Positions 54,020 to 59,935 of a stretch of 59,935 nucleotides of DNA are shown piece after piece. This stretch comes from Halobacteriales archaeon QS_5_70_15 (lineage in GTDB: Archaea; Halobacteriota; Halobacteria; Halobacteriales; Haloarculaceae): assembly GCA_003022005.1 (NCBI GenBank), contig PXRQ01000086.1, positions 1 through 59,935 of the forward strand, given 5' to 3'. The notes under the pieces were generated by a model. It did not search any database and had not been told where the DNA came from. It saw only the letters and a list, made by a program, of their open reading frames with translations. The position numbers and the translations under genes are program-made. Positions within the stretch are counted from its first letter, which is position 1, and each line of letters begins with the position of its first letter.

Positions 54020-55135
54020 ATGGAGGGGAACGAGGGGAACGAGGGCGACCGGGGAGCCGCCGGGCGGGACGCGCGGCCGCGTGCCGACGGTGACGGGGCG
54101 GTGGGTGAACCTGTCACCCCGGCGGACGAACCGGGTGACGGAGAACCTGTCACCCCGGCGGACGAGCCGAGCGACGTCGTATCGATCCTTCGGGCGGTCG
54201 GGAGCGGCGACTCCCCGCGGGAGTACGCCGGTATCTACCTCCGCGGGGTCGCGATGGGGGCCGCCGACGCCGTCCCCGGGGTCTCGGGCGGGACCATCGC
54301 GCTCGTGACGGGCATCTACGAGCGGCTGGTGACGGCCATCACGGACCTCGATCCGGGGCTGCTGAGCCTGCTCCCGCGGCTCCACACCGCGTCCGGGCGG
54401 GCCGAACTCCGGCGCGAACTGGACGCGCTCGACCTCGGGTTCCTCGTCGCCCTCGCCCTCGGGGTGGTCACCGCTATCGTGACCGTCTCGCGGGTGCTCG
54501 AGGTGGCCCTCGAGGAGTTCACCGCGCTCACGTTCGCGTTCTTCTTCGGGCTCATCCTCGCCTCGGCGGTCGTCCTCTACGGCGAGGTGTCCGTGAACAC
54601 GCCGCGCCGCGTGGCGGCCGCCATGGTCGGGTTCGTCGCCGGGGTCGTCCTGACGGGGGAGCTGAGCGCCGTGCTCCCGACGACGCCGGTCGTCGCCGTC
54701 CTCGCGGGCGGCATCGCCGTCTCCGCGATGATCCTCCCGGGGATCTCCGGGTCGTTCCTCCTGCTCGTCCTCGGCCAGTACGGCTACGCCGTCCGGTCGC
54801 TCTCGGGGTTCACGGACGCGCTCGTGAGCCTCGATCCGGCGGGGCTGCGGACCGACGGGGCCGTGGTCGTCGCGTTCGGGGTCGGCGGCGTCGCCGGCCT
54901 CCTGACGGTGACGCGGGTCATCGAGTACGCGCTCGAGCACCACCGCGCCGCGACCATCGCCTTCCTCGTGAGCCTGATGCTCGGCGCGCTTCGACTCCCC
55001 GTCGAGCGGATGGCCGCCTCGACGGGCGCGCTCGACGCGGGCGTCCTGACGGGGCTGGTGCTGGCGGCCGCGATCGGGGCCGCCCTGGTGATCGGCGTCG
55101 ATCGCGCGACCGGGGAGATACTGGAGGGGGCCTGA
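54020..55135 (+). CDS. DUF368 membrane transporter (polyprenyl-phosphate recycling candidate)
   Basis: This is a 371-residue protein. Residues 1-60 are an acidic cytoplasmic tail with a 12-residue repeat (GEPVTPADEPGD twice). About eight membrane segments follow, with the DUF368 hallmarks RGVAMGAADAVPGVSGGTIA (75-94) and a second, inverted copy AGGIAVSAMILPGISGSFLL (about 230-249). In bacteria DUF368 proteins (PopT) return undecaprenyl phosphate across the membrane. Here the gene follows aglB by 6 bp in the same operon, so it probably recycles dolichyl phosphate released by AglB. The pairing is sequence-based; the substrate is inferred. Confidence 0.92.
   Translation: MEGNEGNEGDRGAAGRDARPRADGDGAVGEPVTPADEPGDGEPVTPADEPSDVVSILRAVGSGDSPREYAGIYLRGVAMGAADAVPGVSGGTIALVTGIYERLVTAITDLDPGLLSLLPRLHTASGRAELRRELDALDLGFLVALALGVVTAIVTVSRVLEVALEEFTALTFAFFFGLILASAVVLYGEVSVNTPRRVAAAMVGFVAGVVLTGELSAVLPTTPVVAVLAGGIAVSAMILPGISGSFLLLVLGQYGYAVRSLSGFTDALVSLDPAGLRTDGAVVVAFGVGGVAGLLTVTRVIEYALEHHRAATIAFLVSLMLGALRLPVERMAASTGALDAGVLTGLVLAAAIGAALVIGVDRATGEILEGA
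54107..54165. repeat. 36-bp direct repeat in the DUF368 gene
   Basis: The sequence gaacctgtcaccccggcgga plus cga occurs at 54107 and 54143. It encodes the repeated peptide EPVTPADEP in the cytoplasmic tail. Confidence 0.88.
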
Positions 55136-55205
55136 CCCACGATCCCGTCGGTCGGGACGCCGTCGGGACCGGTCCACCTTTGCCGCCGGCGGCACTACGT
55201 CAGGT

Positions 55206-55778
55206 ATGGCCCTCGACCGGAGCGCGACCGTCCAGACGCTCGTCGCGTTCCTCGTCGTGTCCCTCCTCCAGACCCTCGGAGGAGTGGTCGGTATCGGCTC
55301 CACGTGGTTCGCGCTGTCGCTTCCCCTCGACGTTCGGCCGTGGACCGTCCTGCTGGCGACGTACGCCCACGCGGGACCGGCCCACCTCCTCGCGAACGCG
55401 CTCGGGCTGCTCCTCGTCGGCCCGCTCGTCGAGCGCGGGACCTCGACCGCCCGGTTCCACGCCTTCTTCGCCGGTTCGGGCGCGCTCGCGGGACTCGCGG
55501 AGGTCCTCGTCTCGGGACTGATCGGGCCGGCGCCGGCGGTGCTGGGCGGCTCCGGGGCGGTGTTCGCGCTGCTCGGCTACGCGCTCGCCGCCAACCGCGT
55601 CGTCGGCCGGGTGTTCGACCGTTTCGAGGTCGACCGCTCGCTCACCCTGGGGCTGTTCGTCGCCGTCGCGGCCGTCCTCACCGTGGCCACCGCGGCGCCC
55701 GGCCTCGCGCTCGTCGCGCACTTCACCGGCCTGCTCGTCGGTCTGCTCGCCGGCAGGCGGCGGCTACTGCGGGTCTGA
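55206..55778 (+). CDS. Rhomboid family intramembrane serine protease
   Basis: This is a 190-residue protein with six membrane segments. Catalytic Ser116 is in VLGGSGAVFALLGY and the partner His172 in VAHFTGLLVGLLAG. The first conserved loop, TYAHAGPAHLLANALGLL, supplies oxyanion residues (H60 and N64). The size is at the minimum for an active six-helix rhomboid. It would cleave membrane-anchored substrates in the bilayer. It stands 70 bp after DUF368 on the same strand and may belong to the aglB transcription unit. Confidence 0.92.
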   Translation: MALDRSATVQTLVAFLVVSLLQTLGGVVGIGSTWFALSLPLDVRPWTVLLATYAHAGPAHLLANALGLLLVGPLVERGTSTARFHAFFAGSGALAGLAEVLVSGLIGPAPAVLGGSGAVFALLGYALAANRVVGRVFDRFEVDRSLTLGLFVAVAAVLTVATAAPGLALVAHFTGLLVGLLAGRRRLLRV

Positions 55779-55890
55779 AGGGAATCCCGACGGCCGCGCC
55801 GGTGGGCACCCCGCCGCTGGCCCCGGGATCACCCCCGCCGTCCCGCCGCGGACCCCGCAGTTTACGACCCCTCCCCCGGAACGGGGTCCC

Positions 55891-56415
55891 ATGCCGATCC
55901 GCTCGTTCGAGGGGACCGAACCGGAGCTCCACCCGGATGCGTACGTCGACGAAACCGCCGTCGTCGTCGGGGACGTCACCCTCGAGGCCGACGCGTCGGT
56001 GTGGCCGAACACCGTCCTCCGTGGCGACCACGGGGGGATCAGGCTGCGGGAGGGGTCGAACGTCCAGGACGGCACGGTCTGTCACGAGGGGGCCGAGATC
56101 GGCCCCTACGCCACCGTCGGGCACAACGCCATCGTCCACGGGGCGACGGTCGGTCCCCGTGCCCTCGTCGGGATGGGCGCGGTCGTCCTCGACGACTCGA
56201 CCCTCGGCGAGGAGGCGATGGTCGGGGCGAACTCGCTCGTGACCGAGGGGACCGAGGTCCCGGCGAACACGCTCGCGGCCGGGACGCCCGCGGAGGTCCT
56301 GAAAGAGGTCGAGGATTCGCCGTGGGCGCGGGCCGGGGACGTCTACGTCGACCTCTCCGGTCGGCACGGGGCGACCTCGGAGACGCTGTACGAACGGTGG
56401 CCGCCCCGGGAATGA
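55891..56415 (+). CDS. Gamma-class carbonic anhydrase-like protein
   Basis: This 174-residue protein folds as a left-handed beta helix of hexapeptide repeats (for example ADASVWPNTVLRGDHGGI). The three zinc-ligand histidines are at H65 (VCHEG), H78 (GHNAIV) and H83 (IVHGAT). The C-terminal helix with AAGTPAEVLKEVED is typical of the YrdA/gamma-CA family. Many members lack carbonic anhydrase activity because other active-site residues differ, so activity here is not certain. A tttacga box about 28 bp before ATG 55891 is a likely TATA element. Confidence 0.92.
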   Translation: MPIRSFEGTEPELHPDAYVDETAVVVGDVTLEADASVWPNTVLRGDHGGIRLREGSNVQDGTVCHEGAEIGPYATVGHNAIVHGATVGPRALVGMGAVVLDDSTLGEEAMVGANSLVTEGTEVPANTLAAGTPAEVLKEVEDSPWARAGDVYVDLSGRHGATSETLYERWPPRE

Positions 56416-56456
56416 TGGGGTCGTGTGCAGTTCCGTGACCGCCGCCCGCGTTCGGC

Positions 56457-56636
56457 TCAGCCGTCGGTCACGAGGTACGTCCGCCCGCCCCGCCGCTCGA
56501 GGTGGACGGGACCGCCGTCGGCGAACGCCTCGATGCGGTCGGCACGGAGGTCCGAGACGTCGACGACGCTTCGCGCCCGCTCCGCGGCCGTAGCCGGTTC
56601 CGGCACCGGGTCCGTGCTGACGGTGTCGACGTTCAT
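56457..56636 (-). CDS. Small acidic protein, 59 residues
   Basis: ATG 56636 opens MNVDTVSTDPVPEPATAAER and the frame closes at TGA 56457. The middle is a helix (RARSVVDVSDLRADRIEAFA), and the end is a short strand pair with Gly and Thr (RRGGRTYLVTDG). It has no cysteines or membrane segments. It lies alone on the minus strand, convergent with the gamma-CA gene. Codon bias and acidic composition fit a real haloarchaeal gene, and an AT-rich region upstream (56640-56700) could hold its promoter. The family is not recognised. Confidence 0.58.
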   Translation of the reverse strand: MNVDTVSTDPVPEPATAAERARSVVDVSDLRADRIEAFADGGPVHLERRGGRTYLVTDG

Positions 56637-56783
56637 ACCCGACGTACTGTTCCGCTCGGTAATGAATGGAATCCACCCGGAGTGAAAGTGAAAGTAGCGG
56701 GTACAGAGCCCCAGAGACCGTTTGAATCGCGTCCCACCGGGCCTCCCGGAGGGTACTTTCTCGCTGTGAAACCACGGAATACT

Positions 56784-56791
56784 TCTTATAC
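56784..56791 (+). promoter_or_regulatory. TATA box of the PadR-like gene
   Basis: The sequence tcttatac within a long AT-rich tract lies about 23-30 bp before ATG 56814. Confidence 0.62.
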
Positions 56792-56813
56792 CCCTTCCGC
56801 GTAACTACAGTAT

Positions 56814-57305
56814 ATGACACCCGTCCCGGGGAGACCCGAAAAGTCGGAAGAGGACCGCGACGGTGGCGTGACCGTCGAGATGCTGTACAGAGAGCTGTCG
56901 GGCGAGAACTCGTCCGTCGAGGAGCCCCAGTCGCCCGAGCACCTGCTCGAGGCCGTCTCGGACGCGCTGTTCCCCAGCGAGCGCGTCGACCTCGACGAGT
57001 CCGTCGTCAAGGGGAACCTGGAGGCGGTCCTGCTGGCACTCGTCGCGACGCAGGACCGGAACACCCACGGCAAGGGGCTCATGGAGACGCTCTCGACGTC
57101 GTTCGGCGCCGACTTCAGCCCGGGGACGGTCTACCCCTGTCTGCACGATCTCGAGGACGAGGGCTGTCTCGAGACCCGCGAACTCGTCCGCACCAAGGAG
57201 TACGCGGTCCACGACGAGGACCTCTCCCGGGAGCACATCGAGGCCGCGGCCCAGCAGCACCTCGCGCTCGGCGCGTTCCTGAAGCGCGTCTCGGACAACC
57301 TCTAA
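56814..57305 (+). CDS. PadR-like transcriptional regulator
   Basis: This 163-residue protein has a disordered acidic N-terminus (residues 1-45) and then a winged-helix domain. The pattern LESVVKGNLEAVLLALVATQ, followed by GADFSPGTVYPCLHDLEDEG and the wing ETRELVRTKEYAV, is the PadR layout, where TVYP-L-L marks the recognition region. The C-terminal helix (EHIEAAAQQHLALGAFLKRV) would mediate dimerisation. It controls unknown genes. A clear AT-rich promoter and leaderless start precede it. Confidence 0.85.
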   Translation: MTPVPGRPEKSEEDRDGGVTVEMLYRELSGENSSVEEPQSPEHLLEAVSDALFPSERVDLDESVVKGNLEAVLLALVATQDRNTHGKGLMETLSTSFGADFSPGTVYPCLHDLEDEGCLETRELVRTKEYAVHDEDLSREHIEAAAQQHLALGAFLKRVSDNL

Positions 57306-57918
57306 GCGAACCCTTCTACGTCACCCCGGCCCGGATAGACACGTCTGAACCCCGTCGACCGGAGGGACCCGGCTTGCATCGCTCGACCGGGGGTGGCGTG
57401 GTTGACGCCCTCGTGCTCGCGGTCCCGCTGCTCGTGGCGTTGGCTGGCGTCTTCGCCCCGGCGCTCGGCGCGTACCCCGCGTGGCCGTGGGCGGGTTCGT
57501 CGTCGTTACCGGCGAGGGAGCGAGGGTGACACGGGGGTCCGTCACGGCCGCCGGCGCGGTCGATCCGGGAGCCGGGCGCGACCGGCACCACCGCGGACGT
57601 CGGCCCCGGGCCCCGGGCCGGGGTTCGGCCCGCACGTCGCGTCGAGCGGCGGGACGACCGGGGCCGCCCACGCCACGCGGGAGGGCTACCTCGACACCGG
57701 AGTCGATCCATCAGGACGTTTCCGATCGTCATGCTCGATCCCTCGGGGCCTCTCGCAGGGCTACGTCCCCGTCCCGTATACCGTCGGACAGATGCTTCGA
57801 TACGTCCCGTCGGCGACCTCCCCGGCGGATCGTATCAACCGTTCCGTCCGACGGTGGAGTACCGAGCCGGCCCCCCGAACGCGCCTCGACCGGCACCGAG
57901 GGGCCGGGAGCCCCCGGA
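57306..57918. other. Long region without a supported gene
   Basis: This stretch of 613 bp has no convincing gene. A hydrophobic frame near 57405-57530 (VLAVPLLVALAGVFAPALGA, continued in another frame by VAVGGFVVVTGEGA) could be a remnant of a small membrane protein with a frameshift. The rest, around 57720-57900, shows no coding bias, RNA or repeat. Confidence 0.4.
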
Positions 57919-58119
57919 TCAGCGCGTTCCGGGGACGGGGTTGTACTCGCCGTTGATGTCCCACTCGTGGATGCAGTGGACGTCCCCGACCCGCCGCTCG
58001 CCGTCCTCGCGGGCGATGACCCAGTTCTCGCTCTCCTCGTCCCAGACGTCCCGCCGCCCGCAGGCCGTGCAGGTGCGCTCGGTCGGAGGGACTATCTCGG
58101 CGTCCGTGCTCGCGCCCAT
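57919..58119 (-). CDS. HEWD family zinc-binding protein
   Basis: This 66-residue protein has a zinc pair in TCTACGRRDVWDEESENWVI (C17 and C20 in the CTAC motif) and ends with the name-giving motif CIHEWDINGEYNPV. The His/Cys in that motif could complete a metal site. Small HEWD proteins are widespread in haloarchaea, without an assigned role. The gene is alone on the minus strand, divergent from the lipoprotein gene. ATG 58119 gives the conserved N-terminus. Confidence 0.82.
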   Translation of the reverse strand: MGASTDAEIVPPTERTCTACGRRDVWDEESENWVIAREDGERRVGDVHCIHEWDINGEYNPVPGTR

Positions 58120-58279
58120 GTGCGACCGGAGGAGGGGTAGCGTCTTGAACGCCGCGGCGCGGAGAGGAGCCCGACGCGCCGAGTCCGAGCCGGTGTCGCG
58201 GTCCCCGGTGGCGCGCGGGCACCCGTCACGCGCGTGCCGGTTCCGAACGCTACTATAACCCCTCCCCCCTACACCGGCC

Positions 58280-58906
58280 ATGCGACGACGAGGGGTTCTC
58301 GCCGCCGGCGCGGGCGTGGCGTCGGCCCTGTCGCTGGCGGGCTGTACGCTCGACGCCGACGCGGGCGGCGAGCCGACGCCCGACCTGCTCCGGTTCCGCC
58401 CGGCGGCGTTCGAGCCGGGCGGGCTCGTCCCCGAGCGGTTCACCTGCGAGGCCGAGGACGGCTCCGGGATCTCCCCGCCGTTCGCCGTCGAGAGCCTCCC
58501 GTCGCCGACCGAGGCGGTCGGGCTCGTCGTCGAGTTCCCGAACGACGTCGGGTCGACGTTCACCCACTGGGTGCTCTGGAACGTCCCGCCTGACGTCGAA
58601 CGCATTCCGGCCGACATCCCCGCCGAGCCGACGCTCCCCTCGCTCGGCGGCGCGCGCCAGGGTCGCAACGGGACGGGTCGCGTCGGCTACGTCGGGCTCT
58701 GTCCGCCGACGACGGGTCAGCCCGAGGAGTACTGGTTCACGCTGTACGCGCTCCGGTGCGAACTCGACGTCCCCCCGGGCGCGGGACGGGACGCCTTCGA
58801 CGAGGCGGTCGAGACGGCGACGCTGGCGAGCCGCAGGCTGACCGCCCGGTTCGGACGGTCGCTCCCGGACCGGGAGGGGACGCCGACCCGGACGCCGCTC
58901 TCCTGA
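58280..58906 (+). CDS. Tat-exported lipoprotein of the PEBP/YbhB family
   Basis: This is a 208-residue protein. The N-terminus MRRRGVLAAGAGVASALSLA ends at a lipobox (LAGC, Cys22); the twin arginines point to Tat export and lipid anchoring. The mature part is a phosphatidylethanolamine-binding (Raf-kinase-inhibitor-like) fold: FRPAAFEPGGLVPERFTCEA, then ISPPFAVES, and the ligand-pocket segment THWVLWNVPPDVERIP followed by GYVGLCPPTTGQPEEYWFTL. Bound ligand and role are unknown. The C-terminal tail is proline/threonine-rich. Confidence 0.92.
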   Translation: MRRRGVLAAGAGVASALSLAGCTLDADAGGEPTPDLLRFRPAAFEPGGLVPERFTCEAEDGSGISPPFAVESLPSPTEAVGLVVEFPNDVGSTFTHWVLWNVPPDVERIPADIPAEPTLPSLGGARQGRNGTGRVGYVGLCPPTTGQPEEYWFTLYALRCELDVPPGAGRDAFDEAVETATLASRRLTARFGRSLPDREGTPTRTPLS

Positions 58907-58979
58907 CGCCGTCCCGCGTTCCCGGCGCCCGGGAACCGGCGACGCCCGTTACGCCGTGTCGCGTGGAGAGCCGGGCGCG

Positions 58980-59102
58980 ATGTCCGAGACCGAAACCGCG
59001 GACGCGAACCCCGCGAGGAGCGGTGCGGAGCCCGCCGAGGAGTCGGCGGAGGAACCGCTCGACGTGCCGACGCCCGGTCGCCCGCGGGCGCTCGTCCCGT
59101 GA
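58980..59102 (+). CDS. Possible small acidic protein, 40 residues
   Basis: ATG 58980 opens MSETETADANPARSGAEPAE, and the frame ends with PTPGRPRALVP and TGA at 59102. Codons are strongly GC-biased and the composition is acidic, as in other haloarchaeal small proteins. There is no cysteine or membrane segment and no clear TATA box. It may be real or chance; the position between two genes in the same direction gives no further clue. Confidence 0.35.
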   Translation: MSETETADANPARSGAEPAEESAEEPLDVPTPGRPRALVP

Positions 59103-59230
59103 GGACCGACCGACGTCTCGGCGATCACTCTGCCGGAACCGGCCATCGACGGCGCCGGACCACGGCGGTCCGCGCGGCCCCGACCGGACCGTTCGTACAC
59201 CTATTTGCGTCCGGCGCGCCTGCCGGAGGT

Positions 59231-59782
59231 ATGGGCTTTCACACGTTCGACGTCGACCGGGCCGACCGGCTCGAGGACGAGTCCCGATACCGGTACGTCT
59301 CCGTCGACGAACTGCTCGCGCTGTTCGATCCCGGTGGCTGCGCCGTCGCGGACCTCGGCTCCGGAACCGGCTTCTACACGGACGACGTCGCGCCGTACGC
59401 CGACCTCGTCTACGCCGTCGACGTCCAGCCGGCGATGCACGACTACTACCGGGAGAAGGGCGCGCCCGAGAACGTCGAGTTCGTGACCGCGGAGGCGGCC
59501 GACCTTCCGTTCGAGGACGGTACCCTCGGCGCCGTCTTCTCGACGATGACGTTCCACGAGTTCGCGAGCGAGGCGGCGCTCGCCGAGATCGCCCGCGTCC
59601 TCGCCGATGGCGGACGGCTGGGTGTGGCCGACTGGACCGCGACGGGCCCGGGCGAATCCGGCCCGCCGATGGACGAGCGGTACGACCTCTCCGACGCCGT
59701 CTCGCTGGCCGAGGACGCCGGCCTCACCGTCGAACACGGCGACGAGCGCCGCGAAACGTTCGTCCTCCGGGCCACGGCGTAG
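59231..59782 (+). CDS. Class I SAM-dependent methyltransferase
   Basis: This is a 183-residue protein. The SAM-binding motif I is VADLGSGTGFYTDDVAPY (about residues 38-55), followed by the acidic loop VYAVDVQPAMHDYY and TAEAADLPFEDGTLGAVFST. It has the fold of small UbiE/COQ5-like methyltransferases. The acceptor cannot be predicted; small molecules or lipids are likely. It is the last host gene before an insertion sequence, with an AT-rich tail downstream. Confidence 0.9.
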   Translation: MGFHTFDVDRADRLEDESRYRYVSVDELLALFDPGGCAVADLGSGTGFYTDDVAPYADLVYAVDVQPAMHDYYREKGAPENVEFVTAEAADLPFEDGTLGAVFSTMTFHEFASEAALAEIARVLADGGRLGVADWTATGPGESGPPMDERYDLSDAVSLAEDAGLTVEHGDERRETFVLRATA

Positions 59783-59802
59783 AACTGAACATGGGTCTAT
59801 TT

Positions 59803-59813
59803 TCTTCGCGTAT
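59803..59813 (+). terminator. Possible T-rich terminator
   Basis: The tract tctattttctt follows the methyltransferase stop by about 20 bp, which suits archaeal oligo-T termination. Confidence 0.4.
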
Positions 59814-59832
59814 TAATACACTCGGTACGCTA

Positions 59833-59935
59833 CGTAGGTAGTGTTCAGATAAGCTGATTCCATGCGAAGGCGAAGGCTCGTAACCACTCATCAGCAGTTT
59901 CTTTTCGTGCGTGACTGAAACAGTTTGAGAAGCAT
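59833..59935 (-). mobile_element. Edge of an insertion sequence (cut by window end)
   Basis: From about 59833 the base composition changes to AT-rich, and the sequence ggtagtgttcagataag looks like an IS terminus. Read on the minus strand it carries the 3' end of a transposase. Only about 100 bp of the element are visible, so the family is not certain. Confidence 0.6.
59845..59935 (-). CDS. Transposase C-terminus (partial)
   Basis: The minus-strand frame ends with FSNCFSHARKETADEW and then LRAFAFAWNQLI before TGA at 59845-59847. This resembles the conserved C-terminal tail of a haloarchaeal ISH-type transposase, possibly of the IS6 family, but too little is visible to decide. Coding use is far less GC-biased than the neighbouring genes, as expected for a mobile element. 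Confidence 0.58.
   Translation of the reverse strand, partial: CFSNCFSHARKETADEWLRAFAFAWNQLI

Noticed and set aside
57405..57530. Hydrophobic frame as a real small membrane protein
   Set aside because: It needs a frame change to continue, has no promoter and shows no recognisable family; it is kept only as a possible remnant.

Overview
The window comes from a halophilic archaeon of the class Halobacteria. Base composition is very GC-rich, the predicted proteins are strongly acidic, most genes have little or no 5' leader behind an archaeal TATA box about 25 nt upstream, and the information-processing genes are archaeal: L37Ae, RNA polymerase subunit P, the KEOPS subunit Pcc1, prefoldin beta, TruD and an archaeal MetRS. 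I see no rRNA, tRNA, CRISPR array or replication origin.

Layout. Positions 1-1588 (minus strand) hold the conserved cluster rpl37ae-rpoP-pcc1-pfdB-DUF3194. Positions 1678-9790 carry small housekeeping genes: a frameshifted membrane protein, DUF2103, truD, an NfeD-like protein, a Nudix hydrolase, an uncharacterised haloarchaeal protein, an Hsp20, a small zinc protein and a DUF429 protein. Positions 10567-17198 hold a radical-SAM/HhH protein, an AglD-like glycosyltransferase-membrane fusion and metG. Positions 17568-21320 are rearranged: a membrane protein without a start, a 5'-truncated lipoprotein gene and a broken ppsA, linked by an exact 100-bp direct repeat. Positions 21665-24492 hold a PhzF-like protein, a nucleoside deaminase and a phosphoribosyltransferase. 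Positions 24747-28584 are the aromatic operon trpC-trpB-trpA, with 4-bp overlaps, plus an ADH-synthase/class I aldolase gene. Positions 29264-34537 hold small membrane proteins and a cytochrome oxidase operon (coxB, a fused coxA-coxC, a damaged subunit IV). Positions 34882-46774 hold a TrmB regulator and a surface-glycan island with three glycosyltransferases, four alkaline-phosphatase/sulfatase-superfamily enzymes and a frameshifted flippase. Positions 46794-49821 hold a UspA, an acyl-CoA dehydrogenase and a broken membrane protein. Positions 50054-55135 are the N-glycosylation core: a GT2, the oligosaccharyltransferase AglB and a DUF368 transporter. The right end holds a rhomboid protease, a gamma-carbonic-anhydrase-like protein, a PadR-like regulator, a HEWD protein, a Tat lipoprotein of the PEBP family, a methyltransferase and the edge of an insertion sequence.

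The most unusual signal is non-coding. An 81-bp palindromic element with 14-bp terminal inverted repeats occurs six times at full length (6946, 10368, 12291, 17488, 35865, 42493) plus one half copy (21629). It sits at gene 3' ends, and its outermost base is repeatedly part of the neighbouring gene's TGA stop codon. Two separate 22-bp tandem arrays (28567 and 35805) share a palindromic core, and one of them abuts an 81-bp element. Short hairpin-containing segments also sit in frame inside TrpA, TrpC and the acyl-CoA dehydrogenase.

About nine loci show single-base frameshifts or short deletions in otherwise well-conserved genes. Either this lineage or replicon is decaying, or the assembly carries indel errors; the sequence alone cannot decide which.
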